The notes under the pieces: generated by a model | Database searches by the model: none | What the model was told of the DNA's origin: nothing | The model's input: the letters and a program-made list of their open reading frames with translations, nothing else | Program-made: the position numbers and the translations under genes | Shown: one piece after another, positions 1 through 7,395 of the stretch | Layout of the letters: each line of letters begins with the position of its first letter | Numbering within the stretch: position 1 is the stretch's first letter | Source: Ga0074139 sp046336825 | GTDB lineage: Bacteria > Bdellovibrionota > Bdellovibrionia > Bdellovibrionales > Bdellovibrionaceae | Direction: 5' to 3' | DNA: 26,989 nt | Assembly (NCBI GenBank): GCA_046336825.1 | Contig: JBKDFX010000188.1 | Location: 1 to 26,989 of the forward strand

Positions 1-1
1 G

Positions 2-877
2 TCTTATTATCCCGTTGAGTTGCAAGACTCCCCACAAGTTCGTTTGGAAAAAGCCAAGGTTTGGGCCGCCCAAAATGATATTCAGGTACTGATCGTGGAC
101 ACGGCAGGTCGGCTGCAAATTGACGAAGCTCTTATGAATGAGTTGAGTCAGCTTAAAAATAATCATGATCCCGCTGAAGTTTTGCTTGTGGCTGACGCCA
201 TGACGGGCCAACAATCTGTGCAAGTGGCCCAGGGATTTCATCAGAAACTGCAGCTGACTGGGCTTATTTTAACTAAAGTGGATGGTGATGCCCGTGGTGG
301 TGCGGCTCTTTCATTTCGTGAAGTCACAGGTTTACCCATAAAATTTTTAGGTGTCGGAGAAAAAATTGCTAACTTAGAAATCTTCCACCCTGACCGATTG
401 GCAAAAAGAATATTGGACATGGGAGATGTTCTGACTCTTGTAGAAAGAGCTCAAGAAGTGGTCAGCGAGAAGGAAGCTCGTGAATCAGCACGTAAAATGG
501 CTAAAAATGAGTTTACGCTGGAAGATTTTTTGAATCAGATTCAGTCCTTGAAGAAAATGGGTGGAATCGAAGGCGTGATGAAGTTTTTGCCCGGTTTTGG
601 AGAGGTTTCAAAACAACTCAAAAATATGACCCCTCCTGATGATGAAATGAAGAAAATAGAGGCCATTATACGTTCTATGACCCCCAAAGAAAGGCGTGAT
701 CATCGTATATTAAATGCCTCCCGTCGCCAAAGAATCGCCCTAGGGAGTGGAACCCAAGTTCAGGACATCAATCGATTGGTTAAACAGTTCGAACAGACTC
801 AGAAAATGATGAGCCAAATGATGAAAATGGGACTTGGGGGCTTAAAGGGCATGGGAAAACCCCGATTTCCATTTTAA
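2..877 (+). CDS. ffh: Signal recognition particle protein Ffh, C-terminal part (5' end outside window)
   Basis: SRP GTPase that binds 4.5S RNA and signal sequences of nascent membrane proteins and hands them to FtsY at the inner membrane. The reading frame is open from base 2, so the N domain and the P-loop part of the G domain lie outside the window. What remains shows the DTAGR G3 motif, the TKVDGDARGG motif (G4 and closing loop), the GVGEK...FHPDR segment, and then the methionine-rich M domain with the SRRQRIALGSG RNA-binding stretch and a run of MM pairs near the end. The internal TTG at base 20 is not a real start because G-domain residues precede it. rpsP follows after 62 bases on the same strand, and ffh next to rpsP is a common arrangement. 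Identification is secure. Confidence 0.97.
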   Translation, partial: SYYPVELQDSPQVRLEKAKVWAAQNDIQVLIVDTAGRLQIDEALMNELSQLKNNHDPAEVLLVADAMTGQQSVQVAQGFHQKLQLTGLILTKVDGDARGGAALSFREVTGLPIKFLGVGEKIANLEIFHPDRLAKRILDMGDVLTLVERAQEVVSEKEARESARKMAKNEFTLEDFLNQIQSLKKMGGIEGVMKFLPGFGEVSKQLKNMTPPDDEMKKIEAIIRSMTPKERRDHRILNASRRQRIALGSGTQVQDINRLVKQFEQTQKMMSQMMKMGLGGLKGMGKPRFPF

Positions 878-939
878 ACTTGATCGCTTGAGAAAATTTA
901 GCTAAGAATTCTTTTCGTCTTTTTAGACTTGAGGTTAAA

Positions 940-1188
940 ATGGTTGTTATTCGATTAGCTCGTACAGGCACAAAACACACTCCCAAGTACCGCATCACCG
1001 TCGCGGATTCTCGCCGATATGTCACTGGCAAGTATTTGGAAGTTCTTGGATATTACATTCCTACTCCAAAAGGGCAGGATAAAAAGGTTGTTGTTAATCT
1101 TGAGAAATACAACGCATGGGTAGCTAAAGGTGCTCAGGCCACCGATCGTGTTAAACACGTTGTTAAGCTGGCTCAAGGCGCTAAATAA
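940..1188 (+). CDS. rpsP: 30S ribosomal protein bS16
   Basis: Small-subunit protein needed for 30S assembly. The 82-residue length is normal for the family. It opens with the typical MVVIRLARTGTKHTPKYRI and continues with VADSRRYVTGKYLEVLGYY, the conserved bS16 core. A GAGG Shine-Dalgarno at 931-934 lies five bases before the ATG. It follows ffh and precedes khpA, rimM and trmD, the classic order. The 62-base leader holds only weak dyads (for example GTCT/AGAC around 918-930); I do not see a separate promoter, so read-through from ffh is likely. Confidence 0.98.
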   Translation: MVVIRLARTGTKHTPKYRITVADSRRYVTGKYLEVLGYYIPTPKGQDKKVVVNLEKYNAWVAKGAQATDRVKHVVKLAQGAK

Positions 1189-1301
1189 AGCTTGGATTTC
1201 TCACATTTTTGCCATAAAAAATAAACAGACTGAAATTTCTGATTGGTAAAACTGAAGCGAAGCATCCCAGTATAAAACTGGAAACAACGGGTGAGGACAA
1301 A

Positions 1302-1541
1302 ATGGATAATCTAAAAGACTTAGTGGAATTCATGGCAAAATCCTTAGTTGATAAGCCTGAAAATGTAGAAGTTGATGAAATCCCCGGACAACAAACCACT
1401 TTATTAGCTCTTAAAGTTGATAAAGATGACTTGGGAAAAGTAATCGGAAAACAAGGTAAAACAGCAGCTGCAATGCGAACCATCATTCGTGCAGCTGGAA
1501 CAAAGCTCAACAAACGATACCACCTCGATATCGTTGAGTAA
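1302..1541 (+). CDS. khpA: KH-domain RNA-binding protein KhpA
   Basis: Small single-KH RNA-binding protein (YlqC/KhpA family); in other bacteria it pairs with KhpB/Jag and binds many transcripts. The 79-residue protein carries the GKVIGKQGKTA segment, with the KH GxxG loop at about residues 49-52, followed by the helix AAAMRTIIRAAGTKLNKRY. A GAGG at 1293-1296 gives a good ribosome site five bases before the ATG. The 113-base gap from rpsP contains only a small CCAGT/ACTGG hairpin (1267-1281). An intrinsic-terminator structure lies about 50 bases beyond its stop codon, inside rimM, so khpA may be the last fully transcribed gene of the rpsP unit. Confidence 0.93.
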   Translation: MDNLKDLVEFMAKSLVDKPENVEVDEIPGQQTTLLALKVDKDDLGKVIGKQGKTAAAMRTIIRAAGTKLNKRYHLDIVE

Positions 1542-1566
1542 AAAAATCGGGGAGTTTAGAGTTCCC

Positions 1567-2088
1567 GTGAATCAATTAAAAGTAGGAAAAGTTAAAGCTC
1601 CCCATGGTATTCGTGGGGAGCTTTTTATTTTAATTTTCTCTGGCGACACCAGCTGGAAAAAAAAGCTCAAAAATGCAAAAATCCGAGACCCATTTTCAGA
1701 CTCAAGCTTAAGTCTCACTATCAAATCATCGCGTGAACACAAAGAAGGTCTTATTCTATCCACTTTAGAAGTCATAGATAGAAATAAAGCAGAAACGCTC
1801 AAGGGCTGGGACTTCTACGTAGATGAAGAGCTTTTGAAATCCAACCCTGGGGAAACCATTTATCTTTCTGAAATTATGGGTTTCGAAGTTTTCCTAAAAG
1901 AAGCCTGCGTTGGGATTGTACAGGGAGTGAGCTCCAATGGCGCTCAGGATTTGCTGATGGTGAGAAATGAAGAACATATTTTTGAAATCCCCTTTGTGAA
2001 AGATTTCATCGTGTCATTGGATTTTAAAAATCATAAAGTGATGATGGACTTTCCCTCTGAGCTTATGGAGCTCAATAAAAAATCATGA
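1567..2088 (+). CDS. rimM: 16S rRNA processing protein RimM
   Basis: Assembly factor that binds bS/uS19 and helps mature the 30S head. The N-terminal LKVGKVKAPHGIRGEL is the RimM signature, and the C-terminal half is a PRC-barrel-like domain with QDLLMV...EIPFV. I place the start at the GTG at 1567, 12 bases after a GGGGAG stretch, which gives 173 residues as usual for RimM. Earlier in-frame starts (TTG 1534, ATG 1489) would run far into khpA and add a non-conserved leader. The stop overlaps the trmD ATG by four bases (ATGA), so the two are translationally coupled. Its codons 10-20 form a perfect terminator stem; see the separate entry. Confidence 0.93.
   Translation: MNQLKVGKVKAPHGIRGELFILIFSGDTSWKKKLKNAKIRDPFSDSSLSLTIKSSREHKEGLILSTLEVIDRNKAETLKGWDFYVDEELLKSNPGETIYLSEIMGFEVFLKEACVGIVQGVSSNGAQDLLMVRNEEHIFEIPFVKDFIVSLDFKNHKVMMDFPSELMELNKKS
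1594..1637 (+). terminator. Intrinsic terminator-like hairpin inside rimM
   Basis: An 11-bp perfect stem (AAAGCTCCCCA at 1594-1604, TGGGGAGCTTT at 1614-1624) with a nine-base loop is followed by a U-rich run, T5-A-T4-AA-T4, to 1637. This has every feature of a Rho-independent terminator. It begins 53 bases after the khpA stop, where a terminator for the ffh-rpsP-khpA unit would be expected, yet it also encodes the conserved KAPHGIRGEL of RimM. It probably acts as an attenuator that lowers rimM-trmD output relative to rpsP. The structure is seen directly; its activity is inferred. Confidence 0.75.
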
Positions 2089-2852
2089 ATTTTCAGGTGC
2101 TTACCCTTTTTCCGCAGTTAATCGAATCAGTTCTATCTGAAGGAGTTGTGGGTCAGGCCTTTAAGAGAAAGATGTTAGGTCTTGATCTTATTAATCCCCG
2201 AAATTTTGCGGAAGATATCCATCGGAGCGTGGATGATCGTCCCTACGGCGGGGGAGACGGCATGGTGATGCTCCCGCAAGTTCTAAGCACAGCATTGATG
2301 GCGCGACCTTGTCATGCAGATCATGTGATTTACATGAGCCCTCAAGGCCAAACCTTAAATGAGAAAAAAGTTTCTGAGTTGTCACAACAAAAATGTCTCA
2401 CCGTCATTTGTGGGCGTTATGCAGGGGTGGATCAACGATTTATAAATCAATATGTGGATGAAGAAATTTCGTTGGGAGATTTTGTACTTTCAGGGGGAGA
2501 GCTTGCCGCCCTTTGTCTGATAGACGCCGTGGCACGAAAACTACCAGGAGTTTTGGGGCATGCTGAATCCGCAGATTCTGACAGTTTTGCGGCTGGCAAA
2601 GGATTAGAGGGGCCCTTGTTCACTCGTCCTCAGATCTGGCAAAACGAAATAGTTCCTCCCATTTTACTTTCAGGTGATCATAAAAAAATTGCCCGATGGA
2701 GAAAAAACATCTCAGATCTTATGACCTACTTTAAACGTCCCGAATTATTTCAATCTCACGCACAAAATATAAAAAAATTGCAGACTTTTTTTGATTCCCT
2801 TACTGAGGAAGAAAAAATAGCCTGTGGTTTGCCATTGGAGTTTCCAAAATGA
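2085..2852 (+). CDS. trmD: tRNA (guanine37-N1)-methyltransferase TrmD
   Basis: Essential SPOUT-class enzyme that methylates G37 at N1, next to the anticodon, using S-adenosylmethionine, and so prevents +1 frameshifts. The 255-residue length is typical. The start MNFQVLTLFPQL, the DDRPYGGGDGMVM loop, the trefoil-knot segments VICGRYAGVDQR and EISLGDFVLSGGELAAL, and the downstream LFTRPQIW all match the family. It overlaps rimM by four bases and is itself overlapped by four bases by the next methyltransferase gene, forming a coupled rimM-trmD-methylase unit. Confidence 0.98.
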   Translation: MNFQVLTLFPQLIESVLSEGVVGQAFKRKMLGLDLINPRNFAEDIHRSVDDRPYGGGDGMVMLPQVLSTALMARPCHADHVIYMSPQGQTLNEKKVSELSQQKCLTVICGRYAGVDQRFINQYVDEEISLGDFVLSGGELAALCLIDAVARKLPGVLGHAESADSDSFAAGKGLEGPLFTRPQIWQNEIVPPILLSGDHKKIARWRKNISDLMTYFKRPELFQSHAQNIKKLQTFFDSLTEEEKIACGLPLEFPK

Positions 2853-3424
2853 ACACTCCTTCACCTCGGGTGGCCATCGCCTTGGTCCATTACCCCATAT
2901 GTGATTCCCAGAAAGAAGTGGTGGCCACCAATATCACTAATTTTGATATTCATGATATTGCTCGAGCAGCCACTGTCTTTGCCATTGAAAAGTACTTTAT
3001 GATTCACCCAGTGGTTGAGCAGCGCATGTTTGTGGATCGAGTTTTGGACCATTGGCGTGTGGGGGTAGGCTCTAAGTTCAATCGCATGCGCAGGACTGCT
3101 TTAAACCCCGTGCGGACCGCAGTGAATATCGAAGATGCTTTGAAGCAGTGGGGTGAGAAGGATCCACTTGTTATTTCGACCCATGCCAGGGAAGTTTCAG
3201 GCTGTAAAACTTGGAGTTTTCGAGAGCTGAGAACTCTTATTCATACAGGTGATCGCCCTGTTTTTATCCTTTTTGGTACAGGGTTTGGGCTTACCGACGA
3301 TTTTATGCGATCTCATGGAAATGTTTTAGAAAGCATCAAGGGAGTGGGTGAGCAGGATTATCGACATCTTTCAGTTCGTTCGGCAGTAAGTATCATTCTT
3401 GACCGATTGCTTGGAGCATGGTAG
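2849..3424 (+). CDS. SPOUT-family RNA methyltransferase (Methyltrn_RNA_4 type)
   Basis: Predicted S-adenosylmethionine-dependent RNA methylase of the family often found beside or fused to TrmD in Aquificota, Thermotogota and Deltaproteobacteria; its substrate is not established. The 191-residue protein has the family features VALVHYPICD near the start, a helix-rich DIARAATVFAI segment, FVDRVLDHWRVG in the middle, and a knot-like region PVFILFGTGFGLTDD near residues 135-155. It begins with an ATGA overlap on trmD and ends 47 bases before rplS. The position fits a role in tRNA or rRNA modification. Family assignment is confident, the target unknown. Confidence 0.85.
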   Translation: MNTPSPRVAIALVHYPICDSQKEVVATNITNFDIHDIARAATVFAIEKYFMIHPVVEQRMFVDRVLDHWRVGVGSKFNRMRRTALNPVRTAVNIEDALKQWGEKDPLVISTHAREVSGCKTWSFRELRTLIHTGDRPVFILFGTGFGLTDDFMRSHGNVLESIKGVGEQDYRHLSVRSAVSIILDRLLGAW

Positions 3425-3471
3425 TTCCAAACCCTTGACTACAGTTATATTGATTTAAGGACGGTAAAGCC

Positions 3472-3906
3472 ATGGCTAAGAAAAAAGCAGTAAAAACAAA
3501 CACAGCACCAAAAGTAGAAACTAACTTGGTTCGACGAGCAACAGCTCCCAAATCAACTAAAGTTAATGATGCTTTCCGCTCTGGTGACACCGTTAACGTT
3601 TATGTGAAAGTTAAAGAAGGCGATAAAGAACGCGTTCAGCTTTACAAAGGACTTGTTATTAAAATTCAAGGTAAGGGAGCGACCAAGACCTTTACCGTGA
3701 GAAAAATTTCCGCTGGTGTTGGTGTTGAAAGAACATTCCCCTACAACAGCCCTTCAGTTGACCGAGTGGAAGTTGTAGCCACAGGTAAAGTACGAAGATC
3801 TAAGCTGTACTACTTGCGTGGTTTGGATGGAAAAGCGGCTCGAATTGAATCTGAATTAGCAGCTCCTCCAAGTGTCTCTGCTGCAGCTGAAAAAGCGGCT
3901 GAGTAG
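3472..3906 (+). CDS. rplS: 50S ribosomal protein bL19 with N- and C-terminal extensions
   Basis: Large-subunit protein at the 30S-50S interface. The core from about residue 33 reads FRSGDTVNVYVKVKEGDKER, then QLYKGLVIKIQGKG, FTVRKISAGVGVERTFP and KVRRSKLYYLRGL, which is bL19. At 144 residues it is longer than the usual roughly 115. There is a basic lead (AKKKAVKTNTAPK) and an Ala/Glu-rich tail (AAPPSVSAAAEKAAE). An AAGGA at about 3457-3461 serves as ribosome site. A TATATT at 3446-3451 could be a -10 box, but I see no matching -35. A strong terminator structure lies 40 bases after its stop, inside rnhB. Confidence 0.97.
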   Translation: MAKKKAVKTNTAPKVETNLVRRATAPKSTKVNDAFRSGDTVNVYVKVKEGDKERVQLYKGLVIKIQGKGATKTFTVRKISAGVGVERTFPYNSPSVDRVEVVATGKVRRSKLYYLRGLDGKAARIESELAAPPSVSAAAEKAAE

Positions 3907-3909
3907 TTT

Positions 3910-4542
3910 TTGCTCGACCTCGTGAAAATTGAAAAAATCGACTGGAAGCCCTTCAAAGAAGAAGGGCTTTTTGTTTTGGGCTGCGATGAAGTGGGGCGAG
4001 GCTGCTTGGCAGGGCCTGTTATGTCAGCAGCTGTTATTCTGCATCATCACAAGTGGGATCAAGACCTCACGGACTCAAAAAAATTATCCGAATCTCGACG
4101 GCAGTACTGGTCTGAAAAAATTTGGGCAGAAGCTCAGGTGTCTTTGGGGGTTGCAAGTGTTGAAGAAATTGAAGTCCTCAATATTCTACAGGCCAGTCTG
4201 CTTTCAATGAAAAGAGCCATTTTGGGATTGGGTCATGCTGAGGGTAAAGTTTTGATTGATGGGAATCAAAAAATTCCAAATCTTGATTCAAAATTTAAGC
4301 AGCAGACTTTTGTAAAAGGAGATTTGCGGTTAGCTCCGATTTCTGCAGCCTCCATAGTAGCAAAAGTAGCTCGAGATACGTTTATGAAAGAGCTGGCCCA
4401 GGAGTTTCCCAAGTATGGATTTGAAATTCATAAAGGCTACGCCACAGCTCTGCATCGAAAAGCAATTGTTGAGTGGGGTCTCACACCTCAGCACCGAAGA
4501 ACTTTTGGAAACCTACAAGAAATGTCAAAATCAAAAACATAA
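3910..4542 (+). CDS. rnhB: Ribonuclease HII
   Basis: Removes ribonucleotides and RNA from RNA-DNA hybrids, using two metal ions. The catalytic motif GCDEVGRGCLAGPV starts near residue 24, followed by the LTDSKKLSES, VLIDGN and ASIVAKVARD motifs; with DEVGRG these supply the DEDD-type acidic set. The 210-residue length is normal. The start is uncertain: TTG at 3910 and GTG at 3922 are both in frame and neither has a clear Shine-Dalgarno. Only three bases separate the rplS stop from the TTG. A terminator hairpin with U-tract covers roughly codons 13-23. The end overlaps yraN in another frame. Confidence 0.94.
   Translation: MLDLVKIEKIDWKPFKEEGLFVLGCDEVGRGCLAGPVMSAAVILHHHKWDQDLTDSKKLSESRRQYWSEKIWAEAQVSLGVASVEEIEVLNILQASLLSMKRAILGLGHAEGKVLIDGNQKIPNLDSKFKQQTFVKGDLRLAPISAASIVAKVARDTFMKELAQEFPKYGFEIHKGYATALHRKAIVEWGLTPQHRRTFGNLQEMSKSKT
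3946..3977 (+). terminator. Intrinsic terminator-like hairpin inside rnhB
   Basis: A perfect stem (AAGCCCTTC at 3946-3954, GAAGGGCTT at 3961-3969) with a six-base AAAGAA loop runs into TTTTTGTTTT (3968-3977). It starts 40 bases beyond the rplS stop and would be called the rplS terminator if rnhB were not there. It lies upstream of the catalytic DEVGRG codons, so no later start can leave it out. It probably cuts off most transcription after rplS and lets a fraction continue into rnhB-yraN. The structure is direct; its activity is inferred. Confidence 0.8.
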
Positions 4543-4867
4543 AAATGGATTGAAGGCTGAAATTGATGCGGCCAATTTCATTCAAAAAAATAGTCACTTT
4601 CATAAAATCTTTCATCGAGTGAGAACCCCCTATGGAGAGCTGGATTTAGTTCTTATTGATGAGAATCAAAATATTTCCATCATAGAAGTTAAATCGATTC
4701 CTGAGCTCGGATGGACTTTTGACAGGCTGTCATCAGCTCAGTTGAGAAGGCTCATACGGTGTCATGAATGGATACTGGTTAGAACTTCCCGCTCAGCAAA
4801 ACTTGAAATTGTGTTTGTAAAAAATTCGACTGTGCATAGATTTCCTGTTCAGTTGGGCGATTTTTGA
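4505..4867 (+). CDS. yraN: YraN family (UPF0102) predicted nuclease-fold protein
   Basis: Small protein with an endonuclease-like fold, usually coded next to rnhB; its role is not settled. The conserved elements are present: GLKAEIDAANFIQ, then RTPYGELDLVLID and IIEVKS, matching the family's G-E...GE(I/L)DL...(F/I)VEVK pattern. The start is unclear. TTG at 4505 gives 120 residues, a normal length, and overlaps rnhB by 38 bases; TTG at 4550 is the alternative. The in-frame ATG at 4415 lies deep inside rnhB and is unlikely. The TGA stop at 4865-4867 directly abuts the lptD stop on the other strand. Confidence 0.82.
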   Translation: METYKKCQNQKHKNGLKAEIDAANFIQKNSHFHKIFHRVRTPYGELDLVLIDENQNISIIEVKSIPELGWTFDRLSSAQLRRLIRCHEWILVRTSRSAKLEIVFVKNSTVHRFPVQLGDF

Positions 4868-4885
4868 TCAATTTCTAAATTGATC
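4866..4885. repeat. Perfect AT-rich hairpin at the yraN/lptD convergent junction
   Basis: Two nine-base arms (GATCAATTT at 4866-4874, AAATTGATC at 4877-4885) are separated by CT. The palindrome straddles the adjoining stop codons of yraN (+) and lptD (-). It could be a bidirectional transcript-end structure, but neither side is followed by a run of U, so it is not a canonical intrinsic terminator. Confidence 0.6.
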
Positions 4886-7285
4886 TAAAGTGGATCGGGG
4901 AGGAGCAGGCCTGGGAACTCCATCAAAGCTGAATTCAAAGCCGATGAGTGTGCGAATGTCTCCGCCCACTTGTTGATCTTGAGTAAAGTTAATTTGCCAA
5001 CATTCACCCGGAGGTTTTAATTGAGCCAAATAGCCCCAGGATTTAATTTGTTTTTTATCTTCTGAATTTCGATAGTTGTTATCATAGACAAACTGACCAA
5101 CAAAATTAGCAGCTCCCGTGGAAAATCCCCAGCCGAAACTGATGTCTTCCACTCGCTTGTTGATGTCCACATCCTGCCCCTGAACGATGGTGAAGGTTCT
5201 CTCCAAACCCACTTCATAAAATTGACCGTTGTCGTTGATGAAGGCCGTACGAGTTTTTATGTTTGTCACATCCTGTTTTGGAAAGTAATTAAAATTAGTG
5301 TTGGTTTCAATATTATTAAATCTCACAGTGAGAAGCCCTGAAAGGTCAGACCAGGGTCCGATCCCGCTGCTTTTGGATTCTTCACTCAAGTTATAGCTTT
5401 GCGAAAGTCGAAACTGAACAACTTGGCGGTACTGTGAAGACTCCCCAGACCACAATCTTTGAATCAAACGATTGTTGAGAGAAAAAGTAATTAAATTGCG
5501 ATCTAAAATTCGATCTGTTTCATCAAATTGAAGACCCAGGCCTGAGCGGATGTCTCCATCACTGACTGAAGTGCTGGACCCAACGGAGGGGGTTACAAAT
5601 GACTTAGATGGAAAAAAAGGACTTCGATCTTGTTCAAGCCAAGGAAGACTTGAATAAGTGACTTCAGGTTCTATCAAATGTTTATAGCGAACTGATTCCA
5701 TCAAAGTTTCACCGTACACCCGTGAAAATTGCAGTCGACCAGTGAGCTCAGTTTTTAAAAAACGTCGGGCCACTTGTTGATCATTACCGACGGGAAATAA
5801 GTATTGGGTTTCACGGTAGGAAAGCTTGGGAACTATATCGAGAGCTTCTTTGAATCTGAAATAGCCTGTGATTTGGGGTTTGAAATCGAGCCTTTGCCCC
5901 ACGCGGATGAGATCTGTTCCTTCGTTAAAAACACCATCGTAAGTGTACTGACAATTGGGTGAGTTCTCACAGAGTGGATCGTTGGTTCCATTGGTAGGAA
6001 AGGTGACCTCTTGGCCATTAATAGTGCCAGAACTTAAATCATCGTAGGGTTGAAAGCTACGAGTAAAACTTGAGAACCGTAAATCCCAATTGTAACGAAA
6101 AGGGGTATTTCCCAGGGGTTGAGAACTTCGTGACACATTCACTTCCGGAATTCGATGTATGGCATCTTCGTTGTTCGACAAGGGGTCGGCTCGGAGTAAA
6201 TTAACGTAATAAGCAGAGTCTACGTCCACATGGAGAGAATCAGTGTTTTTACTAAAGTTAATTCTGTTTTCAAGGGCAGAGTCCCCTAGGCCCCTTTGAA
6301 AAAGTTCCTTTTCAAAATCCAAAGGGAACTGTAAGTCTGAAGCGTTGTGCAATTGGAGTCGCTGTGTCCACCCATTTTTAAGTTCTAAATGGTGTTGGTA
6401 GTGCAAATGCCACCGGCTGAATTGATCAAAGTCATTGGGATTGGTTCTAAATCTTTGTAATCTCCCGTCTGATTTAACAAAAACTCGGTCCCGGATCCAG
6501 GCAGCATCCAATTCTCCCTTGGATTTTTCTGAAATGACATAACGGTAATTGGTGAGAGCCATAAGTCTACGTTTTTCAAAATTCTTTAAGGTAAAAGTGA
6601 GATCCTGACTGCGATCAATAGCCCAAAAGTAGCTTTGAGCTATCTCGGCTCCCCCGTCCTCGGAGGATCCAAAAGTGGGAGTGAGTAATCCCGATTGACG
6701 ATCGCTTTTTAGAGGAACGATTAAATAAGGTAACCATAGAACGGGGACTCCTCCCACTCGCATCACTGAGTTTTTAATATAAGCATAGCCCCCGAGCTCC
6801 GCTCGAATACTTTGACCTGAAAAACTCCAAGTGGAAGGACAGTTGGTGCAGGAAGTGTAATTGGCATCAGCCACATAAAATTCCTCATCGCCGATTTTCT
6901 GCAAGAGCTGCCCTTCAAAAGTCACATTTCCTGAACTGACATAGCCATCTTTTATAATTCCAGTTCCTGTTTCGTAATCCATTAATATTTCTTGGCCAAC
7001 AAGGGTTTGAGTTTGATTTGTCACTTGGACATTTCCACGCAACTCAAGCTTTTTAGATCTCAGAAAAATCAGAGCATGGTCACACATGATGTGTTGTTCA
7101 CCTCTGATTATTTGTACACGACCCGAAAGTTCAATGGTTTCTCTTTCATGATCCCGTAGCATCTCATCCGCTTGCAGGGTGAGGCCTTGAACACGCGCCT
7201 GTGGTTCTGATGAGGGCTGCCCCAAAGTAAAAAATGGAAAGCTGAGAAGAAATAATACAGAGCAAATAAACTGAACCATGGGCAT
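4868..7285 (-). CDS. lptD: LPS-assembly outer-membrane protein LptD (OstA/Imp)
   Basis: Beta-barrel that inserts lipopolysaccharide into the outer leaflet together with the lipoprotein LptE. The 805-residue protein starts with a signal peptide (hydrophobic core at about residues 6-20, cut near LGQ). Next comes an OstA/LptA-like beta-jellyroll (about 30-130: LQADEML, ELSGRVQI, MCDHA, LRGNVQVT). After that are the family blocks TSCTNCPSTWSFSG, VPVLWLPYLIVPL and SGLLTPTFG, and a long alternating-strand barrel. Cysteines at about 68, 146 and 149, and a GECW near the end, could form periplasmic disulfides; the VKOR-DsbA enzyme is coded 2 kb away. There is no Shine-Dalgarno, and a promoter ends seven bases before the ATG. 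Confidence 0.95.
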   Translation of the reverse strand: MPMVQFICSVLFLLSFPFFTLGQPSSEPQARVQGLTLQADEMLRDHERETIELSGRVQIIRGEQHIMCDHALIFLRSKKLELRGNVQVTNQTQTLVGQEILMDYETGTGIIKDGYVSSGNVTFEGQLLQKIGDEEFYVADANYTSCTNCPSTWSFSGQSIRAELGGYAYIKNSVMRVGGVPVLWLPYLIVPLKSDRQSGLLTPTFGSSEDGGAEIAQSYFWAIDRSQDLTFTLKNFEKRRLMALTNYRYVISEKSKGELDAAWIRDRVFVKSDGRLQRFRTNPNDFDQFSRWHLHYQHHLELKNGWTQRLQLHNASDLQFPLDFEKELFQRGLGDSALENRINFSKNTDSLHVDVDSAYYVNLLRADPLSNNEDAIHRIPEVNVSRSSQPLGNTPFRYNWDLRFSSFTRSFQPYDDLSSGTINGQEVTFPTNGTNDPLCENSPNCQYTYDGVFNEGTDLIRVGQRLDFKPQITGYFRFKEALDIVPKLSYRETQYLFPVGNDQQVARRFLKTELTGRLQFSRVYGETLMESVRYKHLIEPEVTYSSLPWLEQDRSPFFPSKSFVTPSVGSSTSVSDGDIRSGLGLQFDETDRILDRNLITFSLNNRLIQRLWSGESSQYRQVVQFRLSQSYNLSEESKSSGIGPWSDLSGLLTVRFNNIETNTNFNYFPKQDVTNIKTRTAFINDNGQFYEVGLERTFTIVQGQDVDINKRVEDISFGWGFSTGAANFVGQFVYDNNYRNSEDKKQIKSWGYLAQLKPPGECWQINFTQDQQVGGDIRTLIGFEFSFDGVPRPAPPRSTLDQFRN

Positions 7286-7292
7286 CCGGACC

Positions 7293-7321
7293 AGTGTAGA
7301 GGTCTGAGGGATCTATGGCAA
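7293..7321 (-). promoter_or_regulatory. Sigma-70-like promoter of lptD, leaderless geometry
   Basis: On the minus strand TTGCCA (7316-7321) lies 17 bases before TACACT (7293-7298), matching the consensus boxes at five and four of six positions. Only seven bases separate the -10 box from the lptD ATG, so transcription should start at or one base before the start codon. This fits the missing ribosome site. Confidence 0.55.
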
Positions 7322-7395
7322 TCTGGTCTTATGTCGCCTGTGGTAAATGAAGAAGTGACCGATGAGTCCAATATCGACACAACAAGGAGTTGAAT

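Noticed and set aside
780..1031. Antisense ORF over the ffh/rpsP junction, and many similar short ORFs opposite or inside real genes
   Set aside because: They lie in shadow frames of secure genes, show no family features and have no ribosome sites.
1267..1281. CCAGT/ACTGG hairpin upstream of khpA
   Set aside because: Five base pairs with a five-base loop and no U-tract or conserved context; may be chance.
1489..1566. Longer RimM start (ATG 1489 or TTG 1534)
   Set aside because: It would overlap khpA by up to 53 bases and add a non-conserved leader; the GTG at 1567 begins just before the RimM signature and has a GGGGAG upstream.
3245..3273. ACAGG/CCTGT stem followed by TTTTATCCTTTTT inside the SPOUT methylase gene
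   Set aside because: The stem is only five base pairs and lies mid-gene with no gene end or start nearby, so it is likely a chance match.
3435..3451. TTGACT and TATATT upstream of rplS as a promoter
   Set aside because: The two boxes are only five bases apart; no -35 sits at the right distance from TATATT and no -10 at the right distance from TTGACT.
4415..4504. ATG 4415 as the yraN start
   Set aside because: It lies 128 bases inside rnhB, and the extra residues do not match the family's N-terminus.
7390..7395. TTG 7390 as the STAS gene start
   Set aside because: It directly touches the AAGGAG ribosome site; GTG 7396 has the proper six-base spacing.
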